Made by a program: the position numbers and the translations under genes | Assembly: GCA_030145595.1 (NCBI GenBank) | Contig: JAQYVG010000057.1 | Coordinates: 1-14,684, forward strand | Origin: Desulfobacterales bacterium | Lineage (GTDB): Bacteria > Desulfobacterota > Desulfobacteria > Desulfobacterales > UBA11574 | Reading direction: 5' to 3' | DNA length: 14,684 nucleotides | Notes under the pieces: model-generated | What the model was told of the DNA's origin: nothing | The model's input: only the letters and a program-made list of their open reading frames with translations | Databases searched by the model: none | Shown: positions 13,896 through 14,684 of the stretch, piece after piece | Layout of the letters: each line of letters starts with the position of its first letter | How positions within the stretch are numbered: position 1 is the stretch's first letter

Positions 13896-14366
13896 ATGCC
13901 GAGAAGAAGAGAAGTTCCTGAGCGGCCGGTTATTCCTGATTCCAAATATAACAGCAAGTTGGTATCAAGATTTATTAAGACAATCATGCGGGACGGCAAG
14001 AAGAGCCTGGCCGAGTCAATCCTTTACGAGTCATTTGATATCATCGAGAAAAAAACAAATGAACCTCCGCTCAAAGTTTTTGAAAAAGCTCTCGAAAATA
14101 CAAAACCGATGATTGAGGTAAAGTCGCGTCGTGTCGGTGGTTCAACATACCAGGTCCCCACAGAAATTCGGCCGTCAAGGCGAACGGCACTGGGCATAAG
14201 GTGGATTATCGGCTTGGCGCGCAAAAGGTCGGAAAAAAGTATGGCCAACAAACTGGCCGGAGAGCTTATGGATGCCGCCAACAAAAGAGGGGCATCTGTC
14301 AAAAAGAAGGAAGACACCCATAAAATGGCCGATGCCAATAAGGCGTTTGCCCATTATCGGTGGTAA
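13896..14366 (+). CDS. rpsG: 30S ribosomal protein S7
   Basis: S7 nucleates assembly of the 30S head and contacts E-site tRNA; in E. coli it represses its own operon. The 156-residue product starts MPRRREVPERPVIPDSKYNS and contains VSRFIKTIMRDGKKSLAE, KPMIEVKSRRVGGSTYQVP, RRTALGIRWII and the end motif AFAHYRW. ATG 13896 gives the family N-terminus, although the ribosome site is weak (GGTG at 13886-13889). That weakness, with the upstream hairpin, would fit translational control. The stop at 14364-14366 is followed 5 nt later by a perfect 11-bp hairpin and then tuf. No fusA follows. Confidence 0.97.
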   Translation: MPRRREVPERPVIPDSKYNSKLVSRFIKTIMRDGKKSLAESILYESFDIIEKKTNEPPLKVFEKALENTKPMIEVKSRRVGGSTYQVPTEIRPSRRTALGIRWIIGLARKRSEKSMANKLAGELMDAANKRGASVKKKEDTHKMADANKAFAHYRW

Positions 14367-14371
14367 TTTGA

Positions 14372-14398
14372 TTATAAAATCGTGAAGCGATTTTATAA
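14372..14398 (+). other. Perfect 11-bp hairpin just after the rpsG stop
   Basis: TTATAAAATCG (14372-14382) pairs perfectly with CGATTTTATAA (14388-14398) around the 5-nt loop TGAAG. It starts 5 nt after the rpsG stop and is followed by CTGAAATT, not by a T-run. In position, stem length and lack of a T-run it resembles the hairpin after rpoB. It might act as an RNA-end stabiliser or processing signal, but this is inference. Confidence 0.75.
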
Positions 14399-14448
14399 CT
14401 GAAATTAGAGTGTATTCATCGCTAATCCGCTTTCAAGGGAGGAAGAAG

Positions 14449-14684
14449 ATGGCGAAGGCAAAGTTTGAGAGGACCAAGCCGCATGTTAATGTGGGCACGA
14501 TTGGTCATATAGATCATGGCAAGACGACCTTGACGGCAGCGATCACCAAGCATATGGGCCTCAAGGGTTTGGCGGACTATGTTCCTTTTGATGAGATAGA
14601 CAAGGCCCCTGAGGAGAAGGAGCGCGGCATCACCATAGCGACGGCCCATGTTGAGTATGAGACTTTGAGTCGTCATTATGCTCA
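14449..14684 (+). CDS. tuf: Elongation factor EF-Tu, N-terminal part (3' end outside window)
   Basis: A second EF-Tu gene, running off the window after 78 complete codons. It begins MAKAKFERTKPHVNVGTIGH. The P-loop is GHIDHGKT (residues 19-26), and switch I contains APEEKERGITI with Thr62, followed by HVEYET. ATG 14449 has the strong ribosome site AAGGGAGG (14435-14442), 6 nt upstream. It is EF-Tu rather than EF-G: MAKAKFERTKPHVNVGTIGH and AHVEYET are EF-Tu signatures. It directly follows rpsG across an 82-nt gap, where fusA is normally found. It shares no overlap with the C-terminal fragment at 1-504, so the two copies cannot be compared here. Confidence 0.97.
   Translation, partial: MAKAKFERTKPHVNVGTIGHIDHGKTTLTAAITKHMGLKGLADYVPFDEIDKAPEEKERGITIATAHVEYETLSRHYA

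Noticed and set aside
14368..14396. Promoter TTGATT with 17 nt to TTTTAT before the second tuf
   Set aside because: Both boxes are poor and the spacer is the arm and loop of a perfect hairpin, which better explains the sequence.

Overview
This window is a bacterial translation/transcription super-operon, with every gene on the + strand: 'tuf - rpmG - tRNA-Trp(CCA) - secE - nusG - rplK - rplA - rplJ - rplL - rpoB - rpoC - rpsL - rpsG - tuf'. Both edges cut a gene for EF-Tu: the left edge holds its C-terminal 167 residues and the right edge its first 78. Gene order, moderate GC by eye, a single-helix SecE, Zn-ribbon L33, an SI3-containing beta' trigger loop and the flavour of the proteins suggest a Desulfobacterota (former Deltaproteobacteria) organism, probably Desulfobacterales-like. 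That placement is a judgement from reading, not a phylogeny.

Layout: 1-1794 carries EF-Tu, L33, tRNA-Trp, SecE and NusG. 1829-4455 carries the L11/L1 and L10/L12 genes, with a recognisable L10 leader RNA before rplJ. 4508-13257 carries the beta and beta' subunits of RNA polymerase, separated by an unusual 272-nt gap. 13306-14366 carries a TTGACA-type promoter followed by rpsL and rpsG, with a terminator-like hairpin between them. From 14449 a second tuf begins directly after rpsG, where fusA normally lies.

The genes work together in gene expression: RNA polymerase (beta, beta'), its elongation factor NusG, the L11/L1 and L10-L12 stalk proteins that recruit translation factors, decoding-site proteins S12 and S7, EF-Tu, and SecE for protein export.

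Three things go beyond the expected annotation. (1) RpoC contains an in-frame insertion of about 99 residues (574-672, nt 10603-10899) that reads as a parvulin-type peptidyl-prolyl isomerase (PpiC/rotamase) domain. It sits between the active-site aspartates and the bridge helix. Landmark residues number identically to E. coli before it and are shifted by exactly 86 after it. (2) Three intercistronic gaps (rplK-rplA, rplJ-rplL, rpoB-rpoC) carry degenerate tandem repeats with an exact 7-nt period (GTTNNNN or GTCNNNN). In the last two they occur as facing inverted pairs, and in the rpoB-rpoC gap two related palindromes bracket the whole arrangement. (3) fusA is absent between rpsG and tuf.
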